Source: Leucosporidium creatinivorum
Lineage: Eukaryota; Basidiomycota; Microbotryomycetes; Leucosporidiales; Leucosporidiaceae
Assembly (NCBI GenBank): GCA_001600635.1
Contig: BCKL01000012.1
Coordinates: 620,001-684,000 of the forward strand
Reading direction: 5' to 3'
Length of the DNA: 64,000 nucleotides
A program made the position numbers and the translations under genes. Shown here one piece after another: positions 1-12,475 of this stretch (its first letter is position 1; every line of letters begins with the position of its first letter). The notes under the pieces were generated by a model. It ran no database searches. It was not told where the DNA came from and was given only the letters and a program-made list of their open reading frames with translations.

Positions 1-1463
1 AGCGCGCGAGGCTTGCGCACCGACTTGGCAGGACGCATCACGCGACGTTCGCCGAGTCCATAGACGAGACGACCATCGCCGACGGCGTCGCTGTCCTCGA
101 CTCGACCTTCGGCGTAGAGGTGCTGGTGGGTGAAGAGTTGAAAGACGAGGTAGGCACCGTCTATTGGGTTCGAGGGGAGTCAGTACAAGTGAGAGATGAA
201 GGGAGAGTGCTTGAGGTCGTACAGATGAGAAGCAGGATGATGGAGATACCACGGCTCATCGAGAGGATGGCGGCCTTCTCCTCCTCGATTCCCTGAGTCG
301 AGCTGAAAGCAGCAGAGTACCCGGCGGGAATGAGAACAGCGATAACCGAGATGACGAGAAGAGAGCTGTTGAGCTGGGCAGCCGTGTTCTTGAAGCCTTG
401 CTCGGAGAACTTGATTCCTCCTGCGCGCGCGCGATGGGAAGGGGGTTAGCGTGCGCGATGGAGGACGGGAAGGGAAGCCACGTACCAGCGAAGAAGCACA
501 TGCCCAGGACGAGGAGGAGGTTACTGAGGATGGAGCCAAGGAGGGAAGATTGGACGACACGGATCTCGCATTTGACGACTGCACGGCGAAGAGGTCAGCG
601 CCGAGTTTCGCCGCGATCCCCTTGACAGCCTGACAGCCTCGAAGACTACTTACGGGCAATGATAGCGACGATGAGTTCGACAGCGTTACCGAGCGTAGCG
701 TTGAGCACTGCAACCGAGCATCAATTCATCAGTCGGCGAACGCTGAAGGCCTGGGCTCTTCGTCGCGAAGTAGCAGCAACTCACAGCCACCGAGGGTCTG
801 TCCAACACGAAGTGCAATCTCTTCTGTACCGAAGCCGAGCAGCTTGGCGAGAGGGATGATGGCGAGGAAGCTGCGCGGGGTGCGAAGGCGGCGGAGGTCA
901 GTTCTGGCTTTCGGAGCGGCGTAGAACAGCGAGAGAAGCTGTAGCGAGGTAGGCGGCCGTACGTAGTGACGAAGACGATGGTATCGTTCACTCCACCCCA
1001 GTGCAAGCCCCATCCGATCTGCGAAAGAAGAGACGATCAGCGCACCGTCCTCGCCCTTTCGCAGCTTGCTCCAGGCCGCGAGACTCACTGGGATGAAGAC
1101 GAGCAGGACGTTGAGCCAGCTAGCCTTGACGACGGCGATAGCCGACTCCTTGATACTAGGCTCCCTCTTGATCCTCCTCTCGGAAACGAAGAGATCAGTG
1201 AGCCTCTTCTTGAGCGGCTCTGGGTGGAAGGGCGTGCTGCCGGACGCTGTAGTTTCCCTCGTTCCTCTCCTGCTGGGCCGTTGGAAGTTACCTCCATCTG
1301 ACTCTGAGGCGCGCTCAGTCTCTGCATGAGTTACTCCTGGCAGCTTCTCGTTGGTGGTGGTCGAATTCAAGTTGCCCTCTGACGCTCTGTTGATGCCCGT
1401 TGTCGAGCTGATGCCAGCTGCTTCTTGCGAAGTGCTGGCTGTAGGTGGTGAGATGGTCGACAT
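1..1463 (-). CDS. Vacuolar Ca2+/H+ exchanger (CAX/Vcx1 family), 3' end beyond window
   Basis: A cation/proton antiporter expected in the vacuolar membrane, moving Ca2+ into the vacuole in exchange for protons. The start is set at ATG 1463 (MSTISPP). A hydrophilic, Ser/Thr-rich N-terminus of about 120 residues precedes the first membrane segment (LLVFIP). Splicing out roughly 1096-1029 joins it to IGWGLHWGGVNDTIVFVTT; a second intron (about 980-880) leads to FLAIIPLAKLLGF and TEEIALRVGQTLGG. The next exon reads LLNATLGNAVELIVAIIA, which is the cation-binding alpha-repeat signature of the CAX family. Further membrane segments (LLLVLGMCFFAG; NSSLLVISVIAVLIPAGYSA) follow toward position 1. The second alpha repeat and the stop lie outside the window. 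The family is clear; the physiological ion is inferred from relatives. Confidence 0.9.
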
Positions 1464-1834
1464 AAGAGTGGGGATGTCGGCGCTGAACGAGAATAGGGCG
1501 TGACTTAGGCGCGAGAAATTGAGGAGGAGGGCAACCAAGGCGCTGGGAAAGATGTCGTTCGAGGGCAAGTCGACCAACTTAGATCTGCCAAGAGAACGTG
1601 CCCCTGTTTTTCGAGAGTGCTGTAGGATGGCAGGCGAGGCTGAAGACGGTGTACATGTAGCTTGATCCGTTTCCTGAGCTCGGCGAAAGGAGCGGAGAGG
1701 CGGTGATGAGGAGCTGAGAGGTCGGAGAGCGCCTAGCTGCTCGCAGCAGCCTGCTGTGGTGGTACAGAGCAAGCCACCAAGCGCCGTTGCACGCCTGTAT
1801 CTCTACACAACGGTAGAGACGCCCGCAATCTGCA

Positions 1835-3047
1835 TCAAAAGCGACACTGGAGAGCGAGAGTGTCAGCGCCGAGCAGCTCGAGCTTCGTCTGCATCTCACC
1901 ATTCTCCTCGCGCAAAGTGTTGACGGTCTTGTTGGACTCGTTGATGATCTTGAGAACACGTTGAGCGACGAAAGCCGAGTGAGCGGTGCTGGTGGTTGAA
2001 AGCGAGGGCTGAGGGGTCGGGCTCGGCGAGGGGGCGGCGGAGGCTGCTATCACGAGAATAGGTGTCAGCCCTGCTCGCGAAAGCTGTCGGCTAGATATAT
2101 ACAAGCTACGTACTCTGCTGACGATCCGACTCGGCCTGCTGCTCCTGCAGCTCCCGGTCCAGCTCGTCGGCCTTGCGCTTCTCCTCCCCAATCTGCGCTT
2201 CGACTTGGGCGAGCTCTTTCTCCAGAGCTTCAATATCGTCCTCCTTCTTGGTGAAGATTTCTGCTCCTGCCGTAGTGGTGGAAGCGGCATTCGACTCGGC
2301 TTCCACGTCGGACTCGAAGCTGAGCTCGGCGCAAATGGACGGAGGCGAGGGAGGGAGAGGTTGATGGGGGGTGAGGAAGGGACAGAGGAGTAATGGTTTA
2401 GTTCGCAACCACCAGCTCAACACCCAGCAGACCGAGCACTCACCTCCCGGGCTTCGTCCCCCCTCCCTTCTCCTCCGCCGAGCGCTCCCCTCCCCCTCCA
2501 GCATGCCTCTCCCTTAACCTCTCCAGCGTACCCTCGATGATCTTGATCTTGTCCTCAACACCCTCCAACTCGGCCTCTCCCCTCCTCAGCTCCTCCTCCG
2601 CTTCCCTGAGCTCGGCCTGCTTCTCCTCGACCATTTTCGCAGTCGACTCGAGCTTGGCCAACTCGGCTTCGGCGCGCTCGCGAGCAACGACTTGCTCTGC
2701 GATCTCAGCTTCAAGCTCGGCGACCTGTAGGCGAGCAGAAACGGTGCGATCAACAAGCGCTCGAACCCCTTGTCCTCTGCTGAGCGCGAGGAAGAGCTCA
2801 CCTTCTTCCTCTCCTCCTTCAACTGCTTCTGCAGGCTTTTCAGCTGCTCCTTCTCACTCCCAACACTCGTAGGCTGCTGCTTCCCACCCGCTTGCGACTC
2901 TACTTCAGCCAACTGCTTCTCCAAAGCCGCGATAGTCGCTTGAACGTCTTCCAACTCGTGCTTCTCTTTACGCTCTGCAATCTTGGCGTCGAAATCGGGC
3001 TGGTGGCGGCGGCGGAACTTGTTGTTGACTGTTTCAGGTCGGGGCAT
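1835..3047 (-). CDS. Coiled-coil protein, function not recognised
   Basis: About 330 residues in four or so exons, starting MPRPETVNNKFRRRHQPDF. The N-terminal basic stretch is followed by long heptad-rich helices (for example ERKEKHELEDVQATIAALEK and KMVEEKQAELREAEEELRR), a Gly/Ser-rich hinge, another coiled coil (KKEDDIEALEKELAQVEAQI), a Pro/Ser linker (APSPSPTPQPS), and a final helix (RVLKIINESNKTVNTLREEN). Introns are visible near 2730-2800, 2340-2445 and 2049-2114 with GTGAGT-like donors. No catalytic or zinc motif is seen. The architecture would suit a cytoskeletal or kinetochore scaffold, but nothing in the sequence assigns it. The neighbouring helicase gene ends 198 bp upstream on the same strand. 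Confidence 0.7.
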
Positions 3048-3244
3048 GGCGAGCGAGCGAGCTGGACGAGGTGAGGTGGGAAGCGAGTGAGGCGGAGGAG
3101 GGAGAGAGGCGGAGCGAGCTTGAGGTTTGGCTTTCGCCGCTCTCAGCTCTCGGTCGAGGTGGGCACAAATCGCGGGGAGTATTTTCAACAAAGCCAGGAG
3201 TAAAGCACTTCTAGTAAAGGCAACGAATCCGATCTCCTCCCAAG

Positions 3245-6200
3245 CTAAGCGAGCTCCATCGCCGCCCTCGCCATCGCCGCCTGACCAGCCCTTCCAGCTG
3301 CTTCAGCGCCCTCATCGCCGTTAGCTCTGCCCTTCTCCTTCTTGGCAGCGCGGAGACGAGAAGGGAGGAGTGAGCGCTGCAGAGCGAGGTAGTGCTCCGG
3401 ATGGAAGAGGCAGCGAGAGATGTCGTCCTGCTCGGCGCGGCGAAGGTCAGCTTAGGGTCTCCCACGACAAGGAGACGCGAAGCGGGACCAAGCTCACCTC
3501 ATCGTCCAAGCCCTCATCTCCAGCGCTGTGCCTCGGCTTGGTAGCCATATCCCTCTGGTTGACGCGAGCTTCTTCGGCCGCATCGCGCTTCGGGAGGAAG
3601 AGGGACGTTCCTTGGCGACCACGAAGCTCGGCGACGCGCTGGTCGACCGTGTCGGAGACGTAGTACTGGAAGACGGTGGTCTGGCGTGTGCAGGTGGAGG
3701 TCAGCTTCTGCGAGCGGGTCCGACGAGACAGCGCCGAAGCTTACCTGCTGAGTCTGTCCGATGCGGTGCACGCGGGCGATGGCTTGGACCTCCAAGCTAG
3801 GGTGGAGAAGAGGCTCGACGAGGAAGACCTGCGAAGCGATTGGGTCAGCCTCGATGAGGAGAGACGACTCGGCGCTCGACTCACGTATTGGGCGCAGGTG
3901 AGGTTCAAGCCGGCCGATTGGGATTTGGTGTGCTGTGAGCGCGAAGCAGGTCAGCGAGCGAACTCGAGCTCGAGCGACCTCGATGTACGAGGAAGAAGAC
4001 GGCGATGTCGGGGCTCTCGTGGAACTGAGCGACGATGTTCTCCTTCTTGCCGCTGGCTTCGAGGCGAACGTAGCCGATATTGTTGCGGTACATGGCCGAC
4101 ATGAGGATGTTGAGGCTCTCTTGCCAGCACGAAAAGATGAGGCACTTGGCGGTCGGGTCCTCCCTGCGAAGCGAGCAGCGAAAGTCAGTCTTCGCTCGGT
4201 AAAGTGGTCAGCGGGGCGACAGCTCACCTCCTGATGTGCAAGATGTGCTTGGCGATGAGGTCGCTCTTACTCGAGAGGGGAGCCACAGTGTCGATCGACT
4301 CGATAGCGGTGAGGAGCGCACGGTCGATGGTGCTGAGCTTGACGGGCGGGTCGAGCATGGGTCCCTCGCCGAGCATCTCGACATCGCCGTTCTCGTCCTG
4401 GTCGTCGTCTTCAGCGTCGTCGTCCTGAGCTCGATGACGGTACTTGACGACCTGTAGAAGGCAGCAGCGTCAGTCAGCCGAGCGAGCGACGAGAGGAGGG
4501 GTACGAGCTGACCTCCCAGTCGCCGCGACCGAGGGGACGGCGGCAGAGAGGACATTGACGGTTGCGAGCGATCCAAGCGGTGAAGCACGGCTCGCAGACG
4601 AGATGGCCTGCGAAAAGGGGAGAGAGTCAGGATGAGCAGCGAAGTGCGAACCGAGCGCGACTCACCACAAACGGTGAGGACGCCCTTGGTGTAGACGTCC
4701 GAGCAAATGGTGCAAGTCGTCTCCTCGACAACAGGCTGAGCGTTATCGGCGTTGAGCGCCTCGAGGTAGCGGCGGCGGGAAGCCTTCTTCTCGATGCTGG
4801 CTTCGAGCTTCTCTTCCTCCTCGGCAAGGGCAGCGAGCTCGACGGGGAAGCCCTTGAACTTCTTCGAGACCTTGGCGTCGGTGATGAACGTCGGGTCTTG
4901 CACCTCGTCGGAGAGGATCTGAAGCTGGGCGAAGTAGCGGAGGCGAGCTGTGAAGGAGACAGCGTTAGCGAAAGCGGCGATAGATGCGCCGAGCGAGGCT
5001 CACAGTTGAAAGCCTTGGTGATGTCGCTGAGCTCGGCTCGAAGACGGTCGGCGACCTTCTCTTTGGCCGACACCTCCTTCTTGAGCCTCCTCGACTCGAC
5101 TTCCAACAGCTTCTTCTCCTCGGCAACCGTCGTCTTGTCCAAAGCCTCCTTGAGCGTGCCGTAGATGTGGCGCAGAGGGACAGGTTCGGTCTCCTCGTCG
5201 TCTTCCCCTTTAGCCTCGATGCGCTCGACGAGAAGTTCGAAGCGAAGGATCTCATCAGGCGTGTCGCCTTCCTCGAGGCAAGGGACGCGACGCTCCTTGA
5301 GGGGGATGTAGACGTTCTTCTTCTTGCGCTGCAGGCGGTTGGCGGCGGTGAACTCCTTCTTCTTGTCCTTGCCGAAGATGTCTTGTTGGAGTTGGGTGGC
5401 GCTGCGAGGAGGAGGGCGTCGGCAACAGAGCTGGAGAAGCGAGCGAAGCGCAACTCACAGAGCCGAGCGGTGTCCTCCGAGCAGAGCGTGGCGCCAGTCG
5501 TCGAGGAGCACATTGTAGGCCTCCCTGTAGGCAAGCGATGGGATCAGCAAGCATCGCGAAGGGAGCCGAAAGTGAACGAACAAGTAGCAGTTCAGCTTCT
5601 CCTGAAGAGCAGCCCTCGCCTCGTACTCCTCGCCCGTCGCATCGTCGCCAGCAATCGACACCCTTGTCCTCATCATCCCGATTATGCTCTCCCTCCAACT
5701 CCAGATCAGCTCGGCGTAGCCGTTGCAGATGTCGATGGTCGTCGTCTTATCATCGAAGGCCTCGCGAGCGACGATGCCACGGCCGAGCTTAGCGAAGCTG
5801 AGCTCGAGATCCTTGATGTCGAGCTCTTCCTCCTCATCGCGCGCTTCCTGTTGCTCGTCGAGGAGACGGATGGCGCGGTCGACGTTGCGCTCGTAAGGGT
5901 TGAGAATGACGACTCGGAGACGCTCGGCTCGGGCGTAGGCCTCGGATTCCTCGTCAGAGAATTTGGCCATGCTGTATGAAATGAAGGCATCAGTATGAGA
6001 GCGGGACGAACGGGAAGGGCGAAGCTCACTTGAAGTACGCCGAGCCGCTGAAGAAGTGGCATTTGTGCTGGACAAAGAGGAGGTCGCGAAGACGGTTGCG
6101 GAGGGCGCCGAGGTTCTTGATGAGCGTGCGATCCTTCTCGGTAAGCTTGTGATCTTCGACGTCTTCCTCATCGGCGAGACCGAGCGAGAGAAGACCAGCG

Positions 6201-9200
6201 ATACCGTCCTTGTCGCCGTCGATGGAAGATGAAGTGGTCGATCCCGCGCGTTTGATGCTGAAGAGGAAGGGAGTCAAATTGAGATTGAGAAAGCTCAAAG
6301 TGGACAAAGACTACTCACCGAGCCTTGCGAAGCTCCCAAGCCGCCTTGACAGCCTCGCCGACCTCCTTGATCAAGTCGTCGAGGTCCAGCAGCGTCGAGC
6401 CGTAGATCTCGAGAGCGGTCTCGAAGCGCTCGCAGTCCTCCTTGTCGTAGGTGAGGTACTGGGCGCGCTTGACTCGGGTAAAGAGGAGCTGGCGTTGGTC
6501 GCCCCAGACGGCGGAGAGGGCCTTCTCGAGCATCGAAGCGAGGACCTCGTCGTGGGTCTTGAGGACGTTGCCGAGGACTTCCTTGGCGGCCTTGCCGATC
6601 TGAGGGTGGCAGCAGACTGTGTGAGGGATTGGAGGGTCAGCGCGAGGTCGAGAGCGAAAGTGATAACGAGCCCGACCTTGACGAAGCGTGACGAGCCAGC
6701 GGTTCTGCGAGTCGGAGGTCAGCGATACGGAGCTGTGTCGACAGAAGACGCAAAGACTCACCAGGGCCCCTTGATCAGGCGTCCAGGGGTAAGGCTCTCC
6801 GGTCGCAGGGTTGATGCCCTCGTCCTTTGGCGAGCCATCCGAATCGAGGCCGAGGATCTCGAGAGCTTCCGAGTAGCGCGAATCGTACCAGTATCTGCGA
6901 AGGAGATGTCAGCTCCGCCACTAGTGAGAAGCGAAAAAGGCTCACTTCTCGACGGCGGTGAACTCGACGGGGACGACGAAGCGAGCTTGCTCGGGGATGA
7001 CGAGCTCGTGGTCGACCTGAGCCTTGAGCGTACGAGCTCCGAGTGACTCACAGACTGCGAACAAAGGGTCAGCTACGCTCCAGCACCCTCATCGTCGACA
7101 CCAACGCACCTCGAATAAACGTCGGCACCTCCTCAAGCAGCCTACCCAACGCGCTCCTACTCGCTCCAAAGGGCTCGACCCTCAAAAACGCCAACAGCCC
7201 CTGCAGATCCTCAATCCTACTCTTCAACGGCGTACTCGTCACACAGAAGGAAAACTTCCTCGGAATCAAAGACGCCGTCTCGCTCGTGGCCGAGGCCTGA
7301 TCGCCGAGCATCTGCGCCTCGTCGAGGATGATGCGCAGGAAGTCGAGTTGGACGAGGAGGGAGCGACGGTAGCGATGACGGCCTTCGCGGCCGGAGCGGA
7401 GGGCGCGCTCGTGCGGCTTGCGGGCGAGGACGACTTCGCGGCGCAGGACGTCGAAGGTTGTGAGGACGATGTCGTACTTCGAGGCGATGAACTCGGGCCT
7501 CCAGGTCTCCTTGATCTTCTTGATGGCCTGTAAAGTGGCAAGGAGGTTAGCCAATTACTCGCCGAAACGAGGAGCTCAGCGAAACGGCTCACTTCGTAGC
7601 GGAGGACCCTCAGACCCGGCGCATGCTTGGCAATCTCCGCTTCCCACTGACCGACAATAGCGGAGGGAGCAATGATGAGGGTCATGGGCGTAGGCTTGAC
7701 GTCCGAGTCGGTGAGGGGGTTGAAGTAGGGAGGGAGGGAGAGGCGTTCGGGATCGGGATCTAAGGGTGCGACACGTAGGTCAGCATCCGAGTAAGCTCGC
7801 GAGAAGGAAAGAAGGCAGCGACTTACTCAGCAGAATCAAGCTCAGCACCTCGACCGTCTTGCCCAATCCGACCTCCTCGGCGAGCAGGCCATTGTTGCCA
7901 GATCCCCAGTGCAGCTCGGCACCCGCTTCCTCTTCCTCCTCCTCTTCGTCGTCCTCCTCCTTGACCTCTTGATCCGCACTGGCGACCGCCTTGACGCCGG
8001 GGTCCTCGATAGAGAGGCTTGAGGTGACGCGGTTGAGCCAGAACTGCTGCTGGCGAGGGACGGAAGTGGAGGGCGACGAGGAAGAAGGAAGAGGGATCTT
8101 GACCGACTCCCAGAGAGGTCCACGACGTTGTGCGATGAGCTCCTCCAGGGACAGATCGTCGAGGACGGGAGCCGGGTGATCCTCGTCGTCGCCCTTTTTG
8201 TCGCCTCCCTCGGCTACATCTTCCAGCTCCTCCTCCTCATGATCATGCAGATGTACCTCTCCACCATTGGTCGAAGGTCCTGCCTCGCCCATCGCGACGT
8301 CCTCTCCCTCGTCCTTGACGCTCGGCCTAACCCTCTTCCCCTCCCTCGAAAGCAGCCACCTGACGGTCCTACTCTGAAACGGCATGAGCGTAGGCTTTAA
8401 CCCCGGAGGATAGAGCAGCTCGTCTTCCGGCCCGAGATCGACCTCCTTCGGCGTTTGGAAGCCCTCGCCGTCGCCGCCTTCCTCGTCGACATCCATCTCC
8501 TCCTCCTCCTCGAGCTCGATAGCGCGTCCCTTCCCTTTCGCTTCCCTCCTCAACCTCGTCTCGCGCTCCTCATCTGTCTCCTCGACCTGAACGACTGGCG
8601 TACGAGTGCGAGATTTGACGAGCGAGGGGACGACGGGGATGCCGTTGGTGGTGCGAGGCGCCCTCTTGAGCGAGGAATAGAACAGGTTGACCGAGGCCTC
8701 GCGAGGGGCGTTGACGGAAGCGGAGGAAGAAGGGGGAATGAGACGGTCGATGAAGAGGCGCTTGTTGTTGGTCGGGTAGCGGAGTGAGTAGAACGAGGGG
8801 AGGATGGAGATGGCGACGGTGAGATAAAAGTTGAGGTCGTCCAGCTGCTTGGAGTTGGCGGGGCAATGGACGGAGAGTTCTCCCTTGACGCTGAGGTAGC
8901 CTTGACCCTGCAGCAGCAGGCAAGCCTCGAGCACCGAGGCTTCGCCGAAGCTGACGGTTGCCCTTGCTGCCGCCCAGCGGTCAACGAGGGGGTGCTCGTA
9001 GTCCCTGGGCTCGAGAGCAAGTAGCTTGGTCCTCGAGTTGATGTCGCGTGATTCAGGGAGAGTGACGAGAATGGCTGGAGGAGCCTTGCCGGGGTTGCCT
9101 CGGGTGTGGGTGAACTCGACGGGAGTGAGAGTGGCGGGGTGATGGGAAGAGGGGTGTTGGAGTAGCGCGTCGATGAAGGAGCGCTTCTCAGCGAGGTTGT

Positions 9201-10032
9201 CGACTTCAAGCTCCGTCGGGTCGAGGTTGAAGTGGAGGTGCAGAACTTCAAGGCCCTCGGGGTCGGAGGGGGAGAGTCGGGGTTGCTTGGCGGTTGTGCC
9301 GTTGGAGGTGGAGGCGAGAGGGCGTTTGCCGAGGGCGTTGGTAGAAGGGACAATCTCGACGTCCGAGTCCGAGTCGGGGTGAGCGCCGCCGAGCAGGCGG
9401 GTGAGGGCGGGGTAGAAGACGTCCTGTAGGTGGCAGGTGCAGGGTTAGCAGGGTTTGGCAAAGCTTGCTCCAGTTCGCACGGCTGAGCGATCCCAAGGCC
9501 GAGCCAGACGACAGCTCCCGTCCTGGAGGGAGCGCGTCGTCAGGCCGAAGTCGAGCCGCTAGGCTGTACGGGTGCAGAGACGAGAGGCTACATCTTGAGA
9601 GATGTTCAACGACCGTGGACTGCCCACCCGCTGCACTACAGAGAGCTAGCAAGCCAGTCGAGCGCATCGACCACCCCCGCGCTGTGTCGCCACCGCATCA
9701 GCTCGCTGTAGCTGTTCACAGCTCAGCAGCGGCAGCTAGCTGCGCCTCAGCGGTTTCGAATAGTCGCTTTCTGAGCTACAGAGTCTTGCCGCGAGGGAAT
9801 CAGCCACGCGACGGCGCGCACCTCTGAGCGCACTGGTGACATCGTCGCAAGCTCTCAAGCAGACCTGTAGTCCTGCCTAGCACGAGCCGCTCTGCTGTAC
9901 TGTAGCTCTGCAGCCCTTACGACCGTGAGCCAGCGTCTCCGAGCTACCACTCACCACGAGCTTGTTGCCCTCGAGCTGCATGGGCGCCTCGTCGTGAGCG
10001 CCGTTGGCGGAAGGGGGACCAGCATCGTCCAT
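3245..10032 (-). CDS. SNF2-family helicase with RING finger (SHPRH/Irc20 class), large multi-exon gene
   Basis: Predicted nuclear SNF2 ATPase and E3 ubiquitin ligase, by family involved in DNA-damage tolerance or recombination control. About 1,700 residues. Start ATG 10032 (MDDAGPPSANG); the first exon ends at KLV and a 531-nt intron (9954-9424) follows. Order of parts: N-terminal region, acidic insert (EEEEEMDVDEEGGDGEG), Walker A LLAEEVGLGKTVEVL near 7.87 kb, DEAQ box (ILDEAQM) near 7.31 kb, a long coiled-coil spacer, a RING finger beginning CTICSDVYTKG near 4.73-4.52 kb and reading on to CPLCRRPL, then the helicase C lobe with motif VI-like VHRIGQTQQ near 3.77 kb. It ends MARAAMELA at 3245. 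A RING embedded between the two helicase lobes separates SHPRH/Irc20 from Rad5, where the order differs. About 17 short introns interrupt it, many carrying a branch site as GCTGAC. Confidence 0.9.
9424..9954 (-). other. Long first intron of the SHPRH-like gene (531 nt)
   Basis: Donor GTGAGT directly follows the codons for NKLV at 9955; acceptor CACCTACAG precedes the exon encoding DVFYPALTRLL at 9423. It is five to ten times longer than the internal introns of the same gene. It holds several CTGTAG/CTACAG words and no convincing ORF. Confidence 0.75.
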
Positions 10033-10571
10033 GCTGATGTGCACTACCCTGAGAGAACGAACCGAGTCGATGAGATGAGACGAAATGAAGTAGGAAGGAG
10101 AGCAGCGAGAGTCGCCCGAAGCTGACTTCAGCGCGGATTGAGCTTCGGTCTTGCAGTGATGTAGAGCTCGGGGACGTCGGGGTTGGACTCCTGGTACTTT
10201 GAAACATGGGGTCCGACCTTCAGAGTAAGCCAACATCAGCTGCTTGACCATCGCCGAACTCCCTTTGACCTCTCTCGTCACGCTGCACAGATCTATGGCA
10301 GGCGAGCCAGCTGTCGAGCAGTTCTTAGCTGCAATAGAGTGTTATGCTTCCCTCTCACCGAGCGAGGAGCCGGCATCCGCTCGGTAAACATTCTGCTCGC
10401 GCCGAGCTGAGATCGCCGAGCAGAGTGAGAGAGCAGCTGCATCGAAGCAGACGGCAGTGCGGCTGCTACGCGCAGTAAAAAGCTCTGCTCGTTATTTAAT
10501 GCCACTATGCAACGACATCAATCCCTCTGTCCTGCCCCTCCATCGCTCCTTCTCGTCTCCATTTCGTCGAC
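10033..10571. other. Intergenic: upstream of SHPRH-like gene, downstream of DNA glycosylase
   Basis: Both neighbours are on the minus strand, so this holds the helicase promoter and leader and the glycosylase 3' end. I see no coding sequence and no clear regulatory motif. Confidence 0.5.
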
Positions 10572-12006
10572 CTAACCATCCATCCCATGCATCGCCCCCG
10601 CTCCACTCATCCCCCTCGCATCCTCCTCAAAGCTAGCCACCCTCGCCTCCGTCTTCACTCCCGCCGGCCCTCCCACATCAGCGACCGACATCTTCCTCGG
10701 CGACGAGCGAGTCGACCGAGTCCGCTTGCTCGGCGATCCGGCGGTGGAGGGCTTGTACTCCTCATCCTCCTTGAGCTCCGGCTTCTCTTCGGAGTCGGTA
10801 TCGTCGTCCTCGTCCTCATCTTTGACCGCCTTCTTTCCCTTCCCTCCCTTCCCCGTCGGCGTTCTCTTCCCCTTCCCTGCCTTCCCTCCCTTCCCCTTCC
10901 GCTTGACCAACGCCTTAATCGGGCAACTCTCCACGAAGTCCATACTCGTCACCCCATTCGCTGAGCACTCCGTACATCCCCTTCCATGCTTAACGAGCAG
11001 GCAATGGAGGCCGTATTTGAGGTGAGAGGGGATGAGAGCGTCGAGGTGGAAGAAGGCTTCGTCGCGGGTCGCTGTGGGGGGTGCCCAAGAGAGGGAGATG
11101 GAGAGCCGGTGGACGTGGCTGTTGAACAGAGAGGGTCAGCAAAAGAGGGAGGGGGAGCGAGAAGAGAGAGGGGCACGGACGTGTCGACGGCAAAGGACTC
11201 GCGACCGAGGCAGAAGAGGAGGACGCAGGAGGCGGTCTTGATCCCGACCAAATCGAAGGTGATGAGCTCTTGCATAGCTTCCTCGTCGGTCTGTTCATCG
11301 TTCATCCGAAGCGAGCCGTGAGCTTCGACTCCCCTTCCCAGCGCCGAGCTCGACCCTGCGAAGGGGAACTCACCATATCCCTCAAATACTCCAAACTAAG
11401 CTCTCCCTTGCCCTTCTCCCTCTCCTCCAACCTCCTCAAAACCCCCACAATAGCCTTACTCTTCGTCCCCGCCAGCCCACCACAAGTGATAGCTTTCTTC
11501 AGCCTCTCCTCCCCACCATCCAACACCGCCCGATACCCCGCTCTTCCATACTCTGCATCCATAGCATTCTTCGCCGCCGTCGAGTTCTTGCTCGTGGTAT
11601 TCTGCGAGAGGATGGTTCGGACCAGAGCATCGAGCACCGAGGGTACTTGACCACACCCCGCTGCTGCGTTGGGTCGGTCTTCGAGCACTTTGGGACGCTC
11701 GGGGACGCCGTGAACGGATGAGAGGAGGTCGTGCACGTTCTGGCATTCCTCGGCCGTAGGGCGGTTGAAGGTGAGAAAGGGAGAATGGCCGAAGGAGCCC
11801 GTGAGGAGGGAGAGCTTCTTCTTTGCTGAGGCGGAGAGTGGGGTGGCGGTGGTCTTGGGGAGGTTGTTGAGAGGTGTAGTAGGGTCGAGCTTGACTTTCT
11901 TGCTCGAGGTGGGAGTGGAGGGAGCCGTGACTGGAGTGATCGCCGAGGGGGAGGGAGAGCGCTGAGAAGACGTCGAGAGCGATCGTTTGACGGTGAAGCG
12001 GGTCAT
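10572..12006 (-). CDS. HhH-GPD DNA glycosylase, endonuclease III-like
   Basis: A base-excision repair enzyme that should remove damaged or modified bases and nick at the abasic site. Start ATG 12006 (MTRFTVKRSLSTSSQ). After a Ser/Pro-rich, basic N-terminus comes the core: VRTILSQNTTSKN, then the hairpin LVGIKTASCVLLF, whose Lys sits where the catalytic Lys of endonuclease III lies, then VDTHVHRLSISL with the conserved catalytic Asp. The usual C-terminal iron-sulfur cysteine cluster is only partly kept: Cys residues occur in HGRGCTECSANG and FVESCPIKAL, with non-standard spacing. A Lys/Gly-rich and then acidic tail follows, ending GAMHGMDG at 10572. Introns lie near 11380-11310, 11180-11120 and possibly elsewhere. 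Nuclear rather than mitochondrial location is suggested by the basic tail, not proven. Confidence 0.85.
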
Positions 12007-12014
12007 TTTGAGGG

Positions 12015-12475
12015 CTGTAATATGGTGGGCCAAGTCAGCACTTGCTTGGAGAGAGCTACAGTTGCCTCGATCGTCAAGTGCGAAACTCGAGGCGTAATAA
12101 AGCGGAAGTGTGTCGCGTCGCGTCAAGGTGTTGCACAGATGGCTTTGAGCAAAGGTGCAGATAGCTACCAGCTACCTACAGACCACTGCAGCGCCTGTAA
12201 GTTGCACCGCTGCTGCCAGCACGAACAGCGCTCGTAGAGCCCAGCGTCGCTGCCCCGTTCTCGCTGATGCTCTGCATCAAGCTTCAACGGGGCCGAGCAG
12301 CGGATGAAGCTCGTCAGCAACCGCTCACATACAGCAGGCCGCCCCTTTGGGCCAGAAGAGCGACCTCGCCGTAAAGCGCTCGACGCTGGACCCCACTCGC
12401 TGCTCCTTGCTCGGCTGTATCTCCCTCCCGCCGTCCAAGACCAGACAGCAGCCAGCATTGAGTACTCAGACCCAC
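12015..12475 (-). other. Probable 5'-leader intron of the DNA glycosylase gene (461 nt)
   Basis: Donor GTGGGT at 12475 and acceptor ATTACAG ending at 12015 place the glycosylase ATG nine bases inside the next exon. The exon upstream (about 12476-12735) has an open frame with a presequence-like composition. After splicing that frame does not match the glycosylase frame, so I treat it as untranslated leader or an upstream ORF. Confidence 0.5.

Noticed and set aside
4984-5979. 331-codon open frame on the plus strand
   Set aside because: Antisense to helicase exons and introns; arises from GC-rich codon bias and has no family resemblance.
6210-7046. 278-codon open frame on the plus strand
   Set aside because: Antisense to the SHPRH-like gene; same explanation.
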